Origin: Roseomonas sp.
GTDB lineage: Bacteria > Pseudomonadota > Alphaproteobacteria > Acetobacterales > Acetobacteraceae
DNA: 56,405 bases
Assembly (NCBI GenBank): GCA_020249505.1
Contig: JADCFN010000027.1
Span: 1 to 56,405, forward strand
Reading direction: 5' to 3'
Shown: positions 8,549 through 15,804 of the stretch, piece by piece
Layout: every line of letters starts with the position of its first letter
How positions within the stretch are numbered: the stretch's first letter is position 1
Position numbers and translations under genes: made by a program
Notes under the pieces: generated by a model
The model's input: the letters and a program-made list of their open reading frames with translations, nothing else
Told to the model about the DNA's origin: nothing
Database searches by the model: none

Positions 8549-8592
8549 GCATTTTCAAGCCAAGTGGCTTCACTTGGCGACTCGGAAAATGC
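8549..8592. repeat. Nested palindromic intergenic repeat (REP-like)
   Basis: Outer arms GCATTTTC (8549-8556) and GAAAATGC (8585-8592) enclose a second perfect palindrome, GCCAAGTG (8559-8566) and CACTTGGC (8571-8578) with a GCTT loop. The element is followed by GACCAAACAAAG. The layout and the AAAATGCG...AAACAAAG ending resemble dispersed palindromic repeats that I recall from Rhizobiales and relatives. I see only this copy in the window. It lies in the gap between divergent genes and would fold into a long hairpin as RNA or cruciform DNA. Confidence 0.6.
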
Positions 8593-8607
8593 GACCAAAC
8601 AAAGTTA

Positions 8608-8649
8608 TGGTGCGTTGCCGGTGAACGCAGGTGAACCGGCAACGCACCA
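8608..8649. repeat. Perfect 15-bp inverted repeat just before the lyase ribosome site
   Basis: Arms TGGTGCGTTGCCGGT (8608-8622) and ACCGGCAACGCACCA (8635-8649) are perfectly complementary around a 12-base loop. The loop region also gives a direct repeat of GGTGAAC. The 3' arm ends one base before the GGGGGA ribosome site of the HMG-CoA-lyase-like gene. There is no following T-run, so it is not an ordinary terminator. It may be an operator, an mRNA leader hairpin, or the second half of a compound intergenic repeat with the palindrome at 8549-8592. Confidence 0.65.
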
Positions 8650-8662
8650 AGGGGGAACCGCC

Positions 8663-9619
8663 ATGTCTGATCTGCCAAAGCATGTCCATTTCCATGAAGA
8701 AGGCCCGCGTGAGGGGTTTCAGATTGAACCCGTGATCTATCCTTTGGCGGATCGCGTGGCGCTGGTGGAAGCATTGGCTGAGACCGGGCTCACCGCCATT
8801 CAAGTGGCATCCTTCGTCTCCCCCAAGGCCGTGCCGCAAATGGTGGATTCAGACGCGTTTTTCGCTGCCATCAAAAAGCGCCCTGGCGTGCGTTATGAAG
8901 CGCTTTGGCTGAATGAACAGGGATTTGCTCGCGCCCGCGCCGCCAAGGGTATTGATCTGGTTGGCAAGATCAGCCTTTACACATCGGATGCCTTCGCCAA
9001 GCGCAACAATAATTGCACGGCGGCTGAAATGCGGGACCGCGTGGTGCGCTGGCTTGATCTTTACGCTGAAGCCGGCGTCACGGTGGAACGCGCCTTGGTG
9101 ATGACGGCCTTTGGCTGCAATTACGAAGGCGAAATTCCACCCGAAAGACCAGTGCAGGAATTACTCTGGGCGCATCGGCTATGCGCGGAACGCGGCATTG
9201 ATCTCAAGAAGCTTTATTTCGCCGATACCATGGGCTGGGCCAATCCGCAGGCGGTGCGCCGCCTGGTTGGGATGCTGCGCGAAAACCTGCCCGATGTGGA
9301 AGTGGGGCTGCATTTGCATGATACGCGCGGTCTTGGGACGGCCAATGTGCTGGCCGCGCTTGAGATGGGCGTTTCGCTATTTGACAGTTCCGTGGCGGGC
9401 CTGGGCGGTTGCCCCTTCGCCGGACATGGCGATGCACGCGGTGCCGGCAATATCTGCACGGAAGATATGGTGTTTCTTTGCCACGAGATGGGCATTGAAA
9501 CCGGCATTGATCTTGACCGGCTGATTGAAGCCGCGCGGCTTGCGGAACGCATCATTGGCCGCCCACTCGCGGGGCGGATCATGCATGCAGGGTCGCTCCG
9601 GAAATATCGCGCGGCGTAA
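8663..9619 (+). CDS. HMG-CoA lyase-like enzyme
   Basis: 318 residues from ATG 8663 (ribosome site GGGGGA at 8651). A DRE-TIM-type aldol lyase like hydroxymethylglutaryl-CoA lyase, which splits HMG-CoA into acetyl-CoA and acetoacetate. Visible active-site residues: R16 in GPREGFQ, metal-site H217 and H219 (GLHLHD), catalytic C250 (GLGGCPFA) and N263 (GAGNICTEDM). The metal-binding Asp next to the active-site Arg in classical HMG-CoA lyases (GPRDGLQ) is Glu here (E17), so it belongs to a divergent branch and may use another 3-hydroxyacyl-CoA. Divergent from the Bug/CoA-transferase operon. Confidence 0.78.
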   Translation: MSDLPKHVHFHEEGPREGFQIEPVIYPLADRVALVEALAETGLTAIQVASFVSPKAVPQMVDSDAFFAAIKKRPGVRYEALWLNEQGFARARAAKGIDLVGKISLYTSDAFAKRNNNCTAAEMRDRVVRWLDLYAEAGVTVERALVMTAFGCNYEGEIPPERPVQELLWAHRLCAERGIDLKKLYFADTMGWANPQAVRRLVGMLRENLPDVEVGLHLHDTRGLGTANVLAALEMGVSLFDSSVAGLGGCPFAGHGDARGAGNICTEDMVFLCHEMGIETGIDLDRLIEAARLAERIIGRPLAGRIMHAGSLRKYRAA

Positions 9620-9712
9620 GTTGCATGGGTTAAGGGAACCTTTGATCACACGCACAAAATCACCGAAAATTACCGATGGGCCTGGTTTCGGTCGAAACTC
9701 CCACCAAAGGCT

Positions 9713-10801
9713 TTAGCGCTTGCGCGCAGCAAGCCTCCCGCGCATCTCGCCCCAAGCGTCCAGAAACCGCCCCACTGTCTCCGCCCCCGCATTCCAGGGC
9801 AACGAAACACGGATGGCACATGCCGCATCCACGCCAAATCCCATGGCCGCCAGCACATGGGATTGCCGCACCTTGCCCGATGAACAGGCGGCACCCGCAG
9901 AAACCGCCACCCCTGCCAGATCAAGCGCAATGACCTGGGTTTCCGCCGCCACGCCGGGTAGGATTAGGCTGGTGGTATTGGGCAGGCGCGGCGCGCTTGC
10001 GCCCGCGATCATCGCCTCTGGCGCCAAAGCCTTCACGCCGACTTCAATCGCATCGCGCAGCGCGGCCAGGCCTTCGGGCCGTGGGCAGGCGATGGCGGCG
10101 GCGAAGCCAGCGATGGCGGGCAGCGCCTCGGTCCCGCCGCGTCGGCCGGATTCCTGTCCGCCGCCGGTCAAAATTGGTGCGGGGTCCAAGCCAGGGCGCA
10201 GCAGCAAGGCGCCCACGCCCTTGGGGCCACCGAGCTTATGGGCGGAAAGCCCCATGGAATCGGCAGGACCAAGCGTGAAGGGCAGGCGGCCGGGCATTTG
10301 TACCGCGTCCAGATGCAACAGCGCGCCATGTGCCTGGCAAAGCGCGGCGATGGCGTCCACGGGATGCAGCACGCCGGTTTCATTATTGGCGGCCATGACC
10401 GCAACCAAGGCCGGGCTTCCCGCCCGCAACGCGGCTTCCAGCGCCGCCAGATCCAGGGTGCCGTCGGCCAATACGGGGATCACTTCGGCGTCCGGTCCCG
10501 CTGCGACCAGCACGGCGGGGTGCTCGGTCGCGCCCACTAGCACGCGCCGCCCGCCAGCAAGGCCGCGAATGGCCATGGCATTGGCCTCAGTCCCGCCTGA
10601 GGTGAAAACCACATCCCGCCCGCGCGCCCCGAAGCGGGCCGCAATCGCCTCCCGCGCTTCTTCCAGAATGCGCCGCGCCGCCCGGCCTTCGGCATGGACC
10701 GAGGATGGATTGCCCGGCAGCGCCATCGCCTCGGCCATGGCGGCGATGGCTTCCGGGCGCATGGGCTCGGTTGCATTGGCATCCAGGTAAAGCCGGGCCA
10801 T
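9713..10801 (-). CDS. Cysteine desulfurase (IscS/NifS type)
   Basis: PLP enzyme that takes sulfur from cysteine for Fe-S cluster assembly and thiolation. PLP-binding K189 is in SAHKLGGPKG, H94 (TEHPAV) and D165 (LHLDAVQ) are the expected cofactor residues, and the persulfide-carrying C306 is in ACSSGK, in the longer IscS-type loop. 362 residues, normal for the family. It follows iscR after 6 bases, forming an iscR-nifS operon presumably repressed by IscR. In many alphaproteobacteria sufBCD follow; here the next gene is convergent and unrelated, so suf must be elsewhere. Confidence 0.9.
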   Translation of the reverse strand: MARLYLDANATEPMRPEAIAAMAEAMALPGNPSSVHAEGRAARRILEEAREAIAARFGARGRDVVFTSGGTEANAMAIRGLAGGRRVLVGATEHPAVLVAAGPDAEVIPVLADGTLDLAALEAALRAGSPALVAVMAANNETGVLHPVDAIAALCQAHGALLHLDAVQMPGRLPFTLGPADSMGLSAHKLGGPKGVGALLLRPGLDPAPILTGGGQESGRRGGTEALPAIAGFAAAIACPRPEGLAALRDAIEVGVKALAPEAMIAGASAPRLPNTTSLILPGVAAETQVIALDLAGVAVSAGAACSSGKVRQSHVLAAMGFGVDAACAIRVSLPWNAGAETVGRFLDAWGEMRGRLAARKR

Positions 10802-10807
10802 GGCGCT

Positions 10808-11269
10808 TCAGCCGGGGGGCAGGGGGGCGGCGGCGCGGCCCAAAACCCGCCCGGCCAGCACGTCGGCCAGCGTCACGCCAGCCAGGAAAAGCCGGATCTG
10901 CCCGCCCAATTCCGCCCAAAGATCATGGGTTTCGCAGCGTTGCCCGGCCAGGCAGCCAGGGTTGCCTTCCTCGCACCTGGTGGCCGAAATCGGTTCTTCC
11001 ACCGCATCGATGATGGCGGCGATGGTGATGCGATCGGGCGCGGGCAGCAGCCGATAGCCCCCCCCAGGCCCACGGGCCGATTCCACCAGCCCGGCGCGGC
11101 GCAGCCGGCCAAAAAGCTGCTCAAGATAGGCCGCGGATAGGTGCTGGGCGGCGGCGATATCGGCGATGGAAGCCGGCCGCGCCTCCAAGGGCTCCCGCTG
11201 CCCGGCCTCCCGCCGGGCCATTTCGGCGAGCGCCATCACCGCATATCGACCACGGGTTGAGAGCCTCAT
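10808..11269 (-). CDS. iscR: Rrf2-family Fe-S regulator IscR
   Basis: 153 residues. The N-terminal winged helix (MRLSTRGRYAVMALAEMA, recognition region to about 60) is typical of Rrf2 proteins. Three cysteines at 99, 106 and 112 and H115 (CETH) match the [2Fe-2S] ligands of IscR. It senses cluster supply and controls Fe-S assembly genes, first of all the downstream cysteine desulfurase 6 bases away. The region upstream of its ATG has a 7-bp inverted repeat that touches the start codon and a doubled CCTCTGAGG site about 100 bases up, both possible control sites. Confidence 0.88.
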   Translation of the reverse strand: MRLSTRGRYAVMALAEMARREAGQREPLEARPASIADIAAAQHLSAAYLEQLFGRLRRAGLVESARGPGGGYRLLPAPDRITIAAIIDAVEEPISATRCEEGNPGCLAGQRCETHDLWAELGGQIRLFLAGVTLADVLAGRVLGRAAAPLPPG

Positions 11270-11289
11270 GTGTCAGCCCAACCTGACAC
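11270..11289. promoter_or_regulatory. Perfect inverted repeat abutting the iscR start codon
   Basis: GTGTCAG, six bases, CTGACAC: 7-bp perfect arms ending directly at the iscR ATG (11267-11269, minus). It covers the place where the ribosome site should be, and no clear Shine-Dalgarno is seen outside it. As RNA it would be a hairpin that hides the start; as DNA it could be an operator. Function inferred only. Confidence 0.45.
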
Positions 11290-11370
11290 CCGAAAGGGGG
11301 GGCAAAAAAATCGCGACTCCCGGCATGAAAACATTAGGAATTTCCAGTCTTGATCACTATATTGCTGCTT

Positions 11371-11399
11371 CCTCTGAGGGACGGGAAACCCCTCTGAGG
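11371..11399. promoter_or_regulatory. Twin CCTCTGAGG site, 20-base spacing
   Basis: The 9-mer CCTCTGAGG occurs at 11371-11379 and again at 11391-11399, exactly 20 bases start to start (about two helical turns). Each copy is itself a near-palindrome (CCTC-T-GAGG). Two symmetric sites on one DNA face are typical of tandem dimer binding. Position between divergent iscR and the hydrolase fits an operator. The binding protein is unknown; the motif does not look like the enterobacterial IscR type 1 or 2 sites. Confidence 0.45.
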
Positions 11400-11657
11400 C
11401 ATCGGGGTGGCGGCTTCGGCGGCTCCTCGGCGATAGGATACCGCGGCGCTCCCGTGGCAATGAAAGCTAGGTTTGCCGATCTTGGCGGTCAAGATTTCCG
11501 CGGTCGGTGAGTGAGCGGTCAATGCGTATCCTGGTCGTGGGCTTTGGTTTCCCTGAAATGCGGCGCCGGTGCCGCTGGGTTCTGCATCGCCCATCCCCCA
11601 TGGGCGGTGGGTTGCGAATCCCGCATCGGCCAAAAATGGAATGGACACGAGAAGAAC

Positions 11658-12326
11658 ATGCCAGAAGTAATGTTCGCCGGGCCTGATGGACGGCTTGAAG
11701 GACGCTATCACCATTCCAAGCGCCCGAATGCCCCCACGGCGCTTTTGTTGCACCCGCACCCGCTCCATGGCGGCACCATGAATAACCGCGTCATTCATGC
11801 GCTGTATCAGCGTATGCAGGCGCTCGGCTTTTCGGTGCTGCGCTTCAATATGCGTGGCGTCGGCCGCAGCCAGGGCCGTTATGATGGCGGCATTGGCGAA
11901 ATCTCTGACGCCTGCGCGGGCTTGGATTTCCTGCAAACCGTCAATCCCAATGCGTCTTCCCAATGGGTGCTGGGCTATTCCTTCGGCGCCTATGTCGGCA
12001 TGCAGGTGCTGATGCGCCGGCCGGAAATGGGTGGCTTTGTTTCCATCAGCGCGCCCGCTTCGCATTATGATTTCGGCTTCCTGGCCCCTTGCCCCTGTGG
12101 CGGGTTGATCCTGCACGGCGCCGATGATGAATTGGTGCCGGAAATTTCTGTGAAGAAGCTGGTTGAAAAGCTGAATACGCAGAAAGGCGTTTCCATTGAC
12201 TATCGCGTCATGGCCGGCGCCGGCCATGTCTTCACGCCGGAACAGACCGAAAAGGTTGTGGATGCGGCAGAAGATCACGTGATGGGCATTCTGAACCGCA
12301 ATCGCATGGCGCTGGCGGCTGACTAG
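11658..12326 (+). CDS. Alpha/beta hydrolase next to iscR
   Basis: 222 residues from ATG 11658 (GAGAAG site). The serine nucleophile S108 lies in GYSFG. HPHPLHGG at 32-39 is the oxyanion region and GADDELVP followed by GAGHVF supplies the likely acid and histidine. The fold matches the dienelactone-hydrolase-like hydrolases commonly found divergent from or beside iscR in alphaproteobacteria; their substrate is unknown to me. The conserved placement suggests a role linked to Fe-S homeostasis but this is guilt by association. A strong terminator follows. Confidence 0.8.
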   Translation: MPEVMFAGPDGRLEGRYHHSKRPNAPTALLLHPHPLHGGTMNNRVIHALYQRMQALGFSVLRFNMRGVGRSQGRYDGGIGEISDACAGLDFLQTVNPNASSQWVLGYSFGAYVGMQVLMRRPEMGGFVSISAPASHYDFGFLAPCPCGGLILHGADDELVPEISVKKLVEKLNTQKGVSIDYRVMAGAGHVFTPEQTEKVVDAAEDHVMGILNRNRMALAAD

Positions 12327-12343
12327 GGCTGGCACCATGCGCC

Positions 12344-12381
12344 ATGAAAAGGCCGCGCGGATCATTCCGGGCGGCCTTTTT
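12344..12381 (+). terminator. Intrinsic terminator after the alpha/beta hydrolase
   Basis: A 10-bp perfect stem, AAAAGGCCGC (12347-12356) and GCGGCCTTTT (12371-12380), with a 14-base loop and a run of five T at 12377-12381. It lies 17 bases after the stop at 12326. The A-run on the 5' side would make it work in both directions. This is the clearest rho-independent terminator in the window. Confidence 0.85.
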
Positions 12382-12429
12382 CATGCGCACCGCTTGTGCT
12401 TTCATGATGCAAAGAACCGGGAGGTCACC

Positions 12430-13389
12430 ATGAAATTATCGCGTCGCACGCTACTTGCCAGCGCTCTTGCCACCCCTGCCATTGCGCGCGCGCAAGGCGG
12501 TTGGCGGCCTGATCGGCAGATCACCATGATTGTTGCTTTCGCGGCCGGTGGCGGCACGGATGTCGCGGCGCGCACCATTGCGCGCTTCATGGAACAGGAT
12601 CTCGGCCAGCCTGTTGTGGTGCTGAACCGCCCCGGCGCGGGTGGGGAAATCGGCTTCACCGAATTGGCGCGCGCCAGGCCTGATGGCTATACGATTGGCT
12701 TCATCAATACGCCGACCATCGTCACCATCCCGATCGAAAGGCGCGCGCGTTTCTCGCTCGATGATTTTTCGCTGATCGGGAATATCGTGGATGATCCGGG
12801 CGGCATGTGGGTGCTGCCTGACAGCCCTTATAAGACGCTGGCTGATCTGCTGGCGGCGGCGCGCGCCAATCCGGGCACAATCGGATATGGCACCACGGGC
12901 ATCGGTTCGGATGATCATTTGGCGATGCTGGCGCTGGAACGCGCTTCCGGCACGAAATTTCTGCATATTCCCTTCGCGGGATCGTCTCTGGTGAAGCAGA
13001 ATGTGTTCTCGCGCACTATTCCGCTGGCGGTGATGAATGTGGCGGAGGGCCTGAATGATTGGCGCCAGGGCACGCTGCATCCCCTGGCACAAATGGGCGA
13101 AACCCGCTGGGACCGTGCGCCGACCATTCCCACCTTGCGCGAATTGGGGTTTGATGTGGTGGAAGGGTCCATGCGCGGCATGGCGGCGCCAGCGGGCATG
13201 CCTGCTGAGATCATCGCGCGGCTTGCGGAGTCCGTTAAAAAGACGGTGGATAATCCCGAATTCCAAAAGCTGGCCGATCAGCAATTCCTGCCGCTGCGCT
13301 TCCTCGCCCCCGATGCCTATCGGGCGGAGCTGGTTGGGCTGCGCACACGCTATCAGGCGCTGTGGAACCAGCACCCCTGGCGGGAGTAA
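12430..13389 (+). CDS. Bug/TctC-family periplasmic binding protein
   Basis: 319 residues from ATG 12430 (GGGAGG site). Signal peptide 1-22 with a twin-arginine pattern (KLSRRTLLASAL) and cleavage after ARA. The mature start WRPDRQITMIVAFAAGGGTD and VVVLNRPGAGGEIGF are hallmarks of Bug carboxylate-binding proteins. It stands alone between a terminator and the convergent anmK, whose stop is immediately adjacent, with no permease or enzyme partner. Ligand unknown. Confidence 0.88.
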   Translation: MKLSRRTLLASALATPAIARAQGGWRPDRQITMIVAFAAGGGTDVAARTIARFMEQDLGQPVVVLNRPGAGGEIGFTELARARPDGYTIGFINTPTIVTIPIERRARFSLDDFSLIGNIVDDPGGMWVLPDSPYKTLADLLAAARANPGTIGYGTTGIGSDDHLAMLALERASGTKFLHIPFAGSSLVKQNVFSRTIPLAVMNVAEGLNDWRQGTLHPLAQMGETRWDRAPTIPTLRELGFDVVEGSMRGMAAPAGMPAEIIARLAESVKKTVDNPEFQKLADQQFLPLRFLAPDAYRAELVGLRTRYQALWNQHPWRE

Positions 13390-14487
13390 CTACAATAGCG
13401 CGCCGATAATCCGCCCGCCCGTCAGCGGGCGCGGCGCGCCGGTGGTGCCGGGGAAACTCAGCGGCAGGCCGCGCGCGACTCGGGCAGCCAAAACCCCGAA
13501 AGCCTGGGCTTCCAGCGCATCGCCATCCCAACCCGCGACCTCTACGGGGCGTACGGGTTCTTCCAAGGCGCCGCCAAGGGCCTTCATCAGCGCCGGATTG
13601 CGCCGCCCGCCACCCGCCACCAGCCATTGCAGCGGCGGTTCCGGGAAATGCCGCCCGGCGGCGGCCACACATACGGCGCAGAACGCTACCAAGGTCGCGG
13701 CACCATCGGCGGCGGAAAGGCTGCCCGCCCCGGCATCACGCAAGGCACGGTCAAATTCCAGCCGATCGAGCGATTTCGGTGGCGGAGCGGCCAAATAAGG
13801 ATGCGCCATCAACCGCCCCAGCACCGCGCCGTCAGCCTGGCCTGCCAAAGCGAGCTTGCCCGCGGCATCATAATCCTTGCCGGTATGCTGCCGCGCCCAA
13901 TCATCAAGCGGCCCATTGGCCGGGCCGGTATCAAAGGCGAGCATCTCACCCTCCGGTCCCAGCCAAGTGACATTGCCAACGCCGCCAAGGTTCAGGATGG
14001 CGAGCGGCTTCGGCAAAGGTGCCGCGAGCGCGCGGTGGAATACCGGGACCAAAGGCGCGCCCTGGCCGCCGGCGGCGACATCAGCGCTGCGGAAATCATA
14101 AGCGACACTCATGCCCGTGCGGCGGGCAAGCAGCGCCGCGTCGCCGATCTGCCAGGTGAAGGGGGTGCCGGTGCGCCCTGGCGCTGCCGGGCGGTGCAGG
14201 ATGGTCTGGCCGTGAAAGCCGATAAGGTCTGCCGGCAGGCCAATGGCTTCCACCGCTTCGGCATGGCGTTCGGTCAAGCGGCGCGTTGCATCCAGCAGGG
14301 CGGGGTCATCGGGGGTCAGGCTCTCGGCGCGGTCCAAAAGGGCACGCAGCGCACGGCGTAAGGCAGGGTCATAGGGCAGGGTCTGGCGCGGGCCGAAGCG
14401 CGCAATCGCCTCCCCATCTGTTTCCAGATAGGCTGCATCCACGCCATCCAGTGACGTGCCACTCATAAGGCCGATGGTTCTCAGCAT
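13390..14487 (-). CDS. anmK: Anhydro-N-acetylmuramic acid kinase
   Basis: Phosphorylates and hydrolyses 1,6-anhydro-MurNAc to MurNAc-6-phosphate in cell-wall recycling, in the cytoplasm downstream of AmpD-type amidases. The N-terminal ATP-binding motif [14 protein letters not shown] is at 6-19; [21 protein letters not shown] and [12 protein letters not shown] are family signatures. 365 residues, normal length. Divergent from tyrS with 79 bases between starts, an arrangement common in this class. It ends exactly where the convergent Bug gene ends, with no spacer. The AmpD-type amidase at 934-1614 is a functional partner. Confidence 0.93.
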   Translation of the reverse strand: MLRTIGLMSGTSLDGVDAAYLETDGEAIARFGPRQTLPYDPALRRALRALLDRAESLTPDDPALLDATRRLTERHAEAVEAIGLPADLIGFHGQTILHRPAAPGRTGTPFTWQIGDAALLARRTGMSVAYDFRSADVAAGGQGAPLVPVFHRALAAPLPKPLAILNLGGVGNVTWLGPEGEMLAFDTGPANGPLDDWARQHTGKDYDAAGKLALAGQADGAVLGRLMAHPYLAAPPPKSLDRLEFDRALRDAGAGSLSAADGAATLVAFCAVCVAAAGRHFPEPPLQWLVAGGGRRNPALMKALGGALEEPVRPVEVAGWDGDALEAQAFGVLAARVARGLPLSFPGTTGAPRPLTGGRIIGALL

Positions 14488-14566
14488 GATGGGGACGTGC
14501 TACCCCCGCCCGCCTGTCGGTGGAAGCCCCCGGCAGGAAACGAGTTTCGACAAACCGGATAGCATC

Positions 14567-15802
14567 ATGAACAGCGCGCGAAGCGATTTCCTGCATGTGG
14601 CGCGGGAACGCGGCTATATTCACCAAACCACCGAAGAAGGCGCCTTTCTGGCGCGGCTACAGGCCGGGCCGCTGGCGGGCTATATCGGCTTTGATGCGAC
14701 CGCGGACAGCCTGCATGTCGGGTCCTTGGTGCAGATCATGCTGCTGCGCTTGATGCAGCAGACCGGCAATCGCCCCGTGGTGCTGATGGGCGGTGGCACG
14801 ACGAAAGTGGGCGATCCATCCTTCCGGGATGAGGCGCGGCCCTTGCTTTCGGATGCGCAGATCGAAACCAACAAGGCCGGCATTCGCAAGGTATTCGATG
14901 CCTTTCTGACCTTCGGTGATGGCCCGACCGATGCCATCATGCTCGATAACGCGGAATGGCTGGACAGGCTGCTCTACATTCCCTTTTTGCGCGATGTGGG
15001 CAAGCATTTCAGCGTCAATCGCATGCTGACGATGGAAAGCGTGAAGCAGCGCCTGGAACGCGATCAGCCGCTGACCTTCCTTGAATTCAACTACATGTTG
15101 CTGCAGGCCTATGATTTTTTGGAATTGCGCCGGCGGCATGGAGTGGTGCTGCAAATGGGCGGGTCTGATCAATGGGGCAATATCGTCATGGGGACGGATC
15201 TGATCCGGCGCATGGATCAGGCGGAAGCCTTTGGCCTTACAACGCCTTTGATCACCACCGCATCAGGGGCGAAGATGGGCAAGACAGCGAAGGGTGCTGT
15301 CTGGCTCAATGCTGATCGCGTTTCGCCTTATGATTACTGGCAATTCTGGCGCAATACGGAAGATGCCGATGTGGCGCGCTTCATGGGATTGTTCACCGAA
15401 TTGCCCATGACTGAAATCACCCGCTACGCCGCGCTGCAAGGCGCTGAGGTGAATGAGGCGAAGAAGGCCCTGGCGACCGAAGCCTGCGCTTTGCTGCATG
15501 GCCGCCAGGCTGCGGAAGCGGCGGCCGAGACCGCGCGCAAAGCCTTTGAAGAAGGGCTGAATGCGGCAAGCTTGCCGACGGTGGTTTCCGTGCTGCCCGC
15601 GTCGATTATTGACATACTAGTGGAACACAAGTTGGTGCCAAGCAAAGGGGAAGCGCGGCGCCTGATCGCCAATGGCGGAATTTATGCCAATAATGAGCCC
15701 GTTGCCGCGATTGACCGCGTACTGGCCGAAGCAGATTTACAGGATGGCGTGATCAGGCTTTCCATCGGCAAGAAGCGCCATGTTTTGCTGAAGCCGGCGT
15801 GA
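14567..15802 (+). CDS. tyrS: Tyrosyl-tRNA synthetase
   Basis: Charges tRNA-Tyr. The class I HIGH motif appears as LHVGSL (49-54), and the KMSKS loop as KMGKT near residue 235. [20 protein letters not shown] and the C-terminal S4 RNA-binding domain (about 345-405, [16 protein letters not shown]) complete the family pattern. 411 residues from ATG 14567; the longer open frame upstream overlaps anmK and is not protein-like. Only 2 bases separate its stop from the convergent MFS gene. Confidence 0.95.
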   Translation: MNSARSDFLHVARERGYIHQTTEEGAFLARLQAGPLAGYIGFDATADSLHVGSLVQIMLLRLMQQTGNRPVVLMGGGTTKVGDPSFRDEARPLLSDAQIETNKAGIRKVFDAFLTFGDGPTDAIMLDNAEWLDRLLYIPFLRDVGKHFSVNRMLTMESVKQRLERDQPLTFLEFNYMLLQAYDFLELRRRHGVVLQMGGSDQWGNIVMGTDLIRRMDQAEAFGLTTPLITTASGAKMGKTAKGAVWLNADRVSPYDYWQFWRNTEDADVARFMGLFTELPMTEITRYAALQGAEVNEAKKALATEACALLHGRQAAEAAAETARKAFEEGLNAASLPTVVSVLPASIIDILVEHKLVPSKGEARRLIANGGIYANNEPVAAIDRVLAEADLQDGVIRLSIGKKRHVLLKPA

Positions 15803-15804
15803 CC

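Larger units (their letters stand above)
11270..11657. other. 388-base divergent regulatory region between iscR and the alpha/beta hydrolase
   Basis: No convincing gene. An open frame from 11511 continues into the hydrolase, but its upstream part lacks protein-like composition and a ribosome site, so I place the hydrolase start at 11658. The region holds the iscR-proximal inverted repeat (11270-11289), a moderately AT-rich stretch around 11310-11370 that may contain promoters, and the twin CCTCTGAGG motif (11371-11399). No clear -35/-10 pair or classical IscR box was found. Confidence 0.6.

Noticed and set aside
9720-10790. 356-codon plus-strand frame opposite the cysteine desulfurase
   Set aside because: Composition (Ser/Ala/Pro/Arg-rich, no domains) is that of an antisense shadow; the minus-strand gene has all active-site residues.
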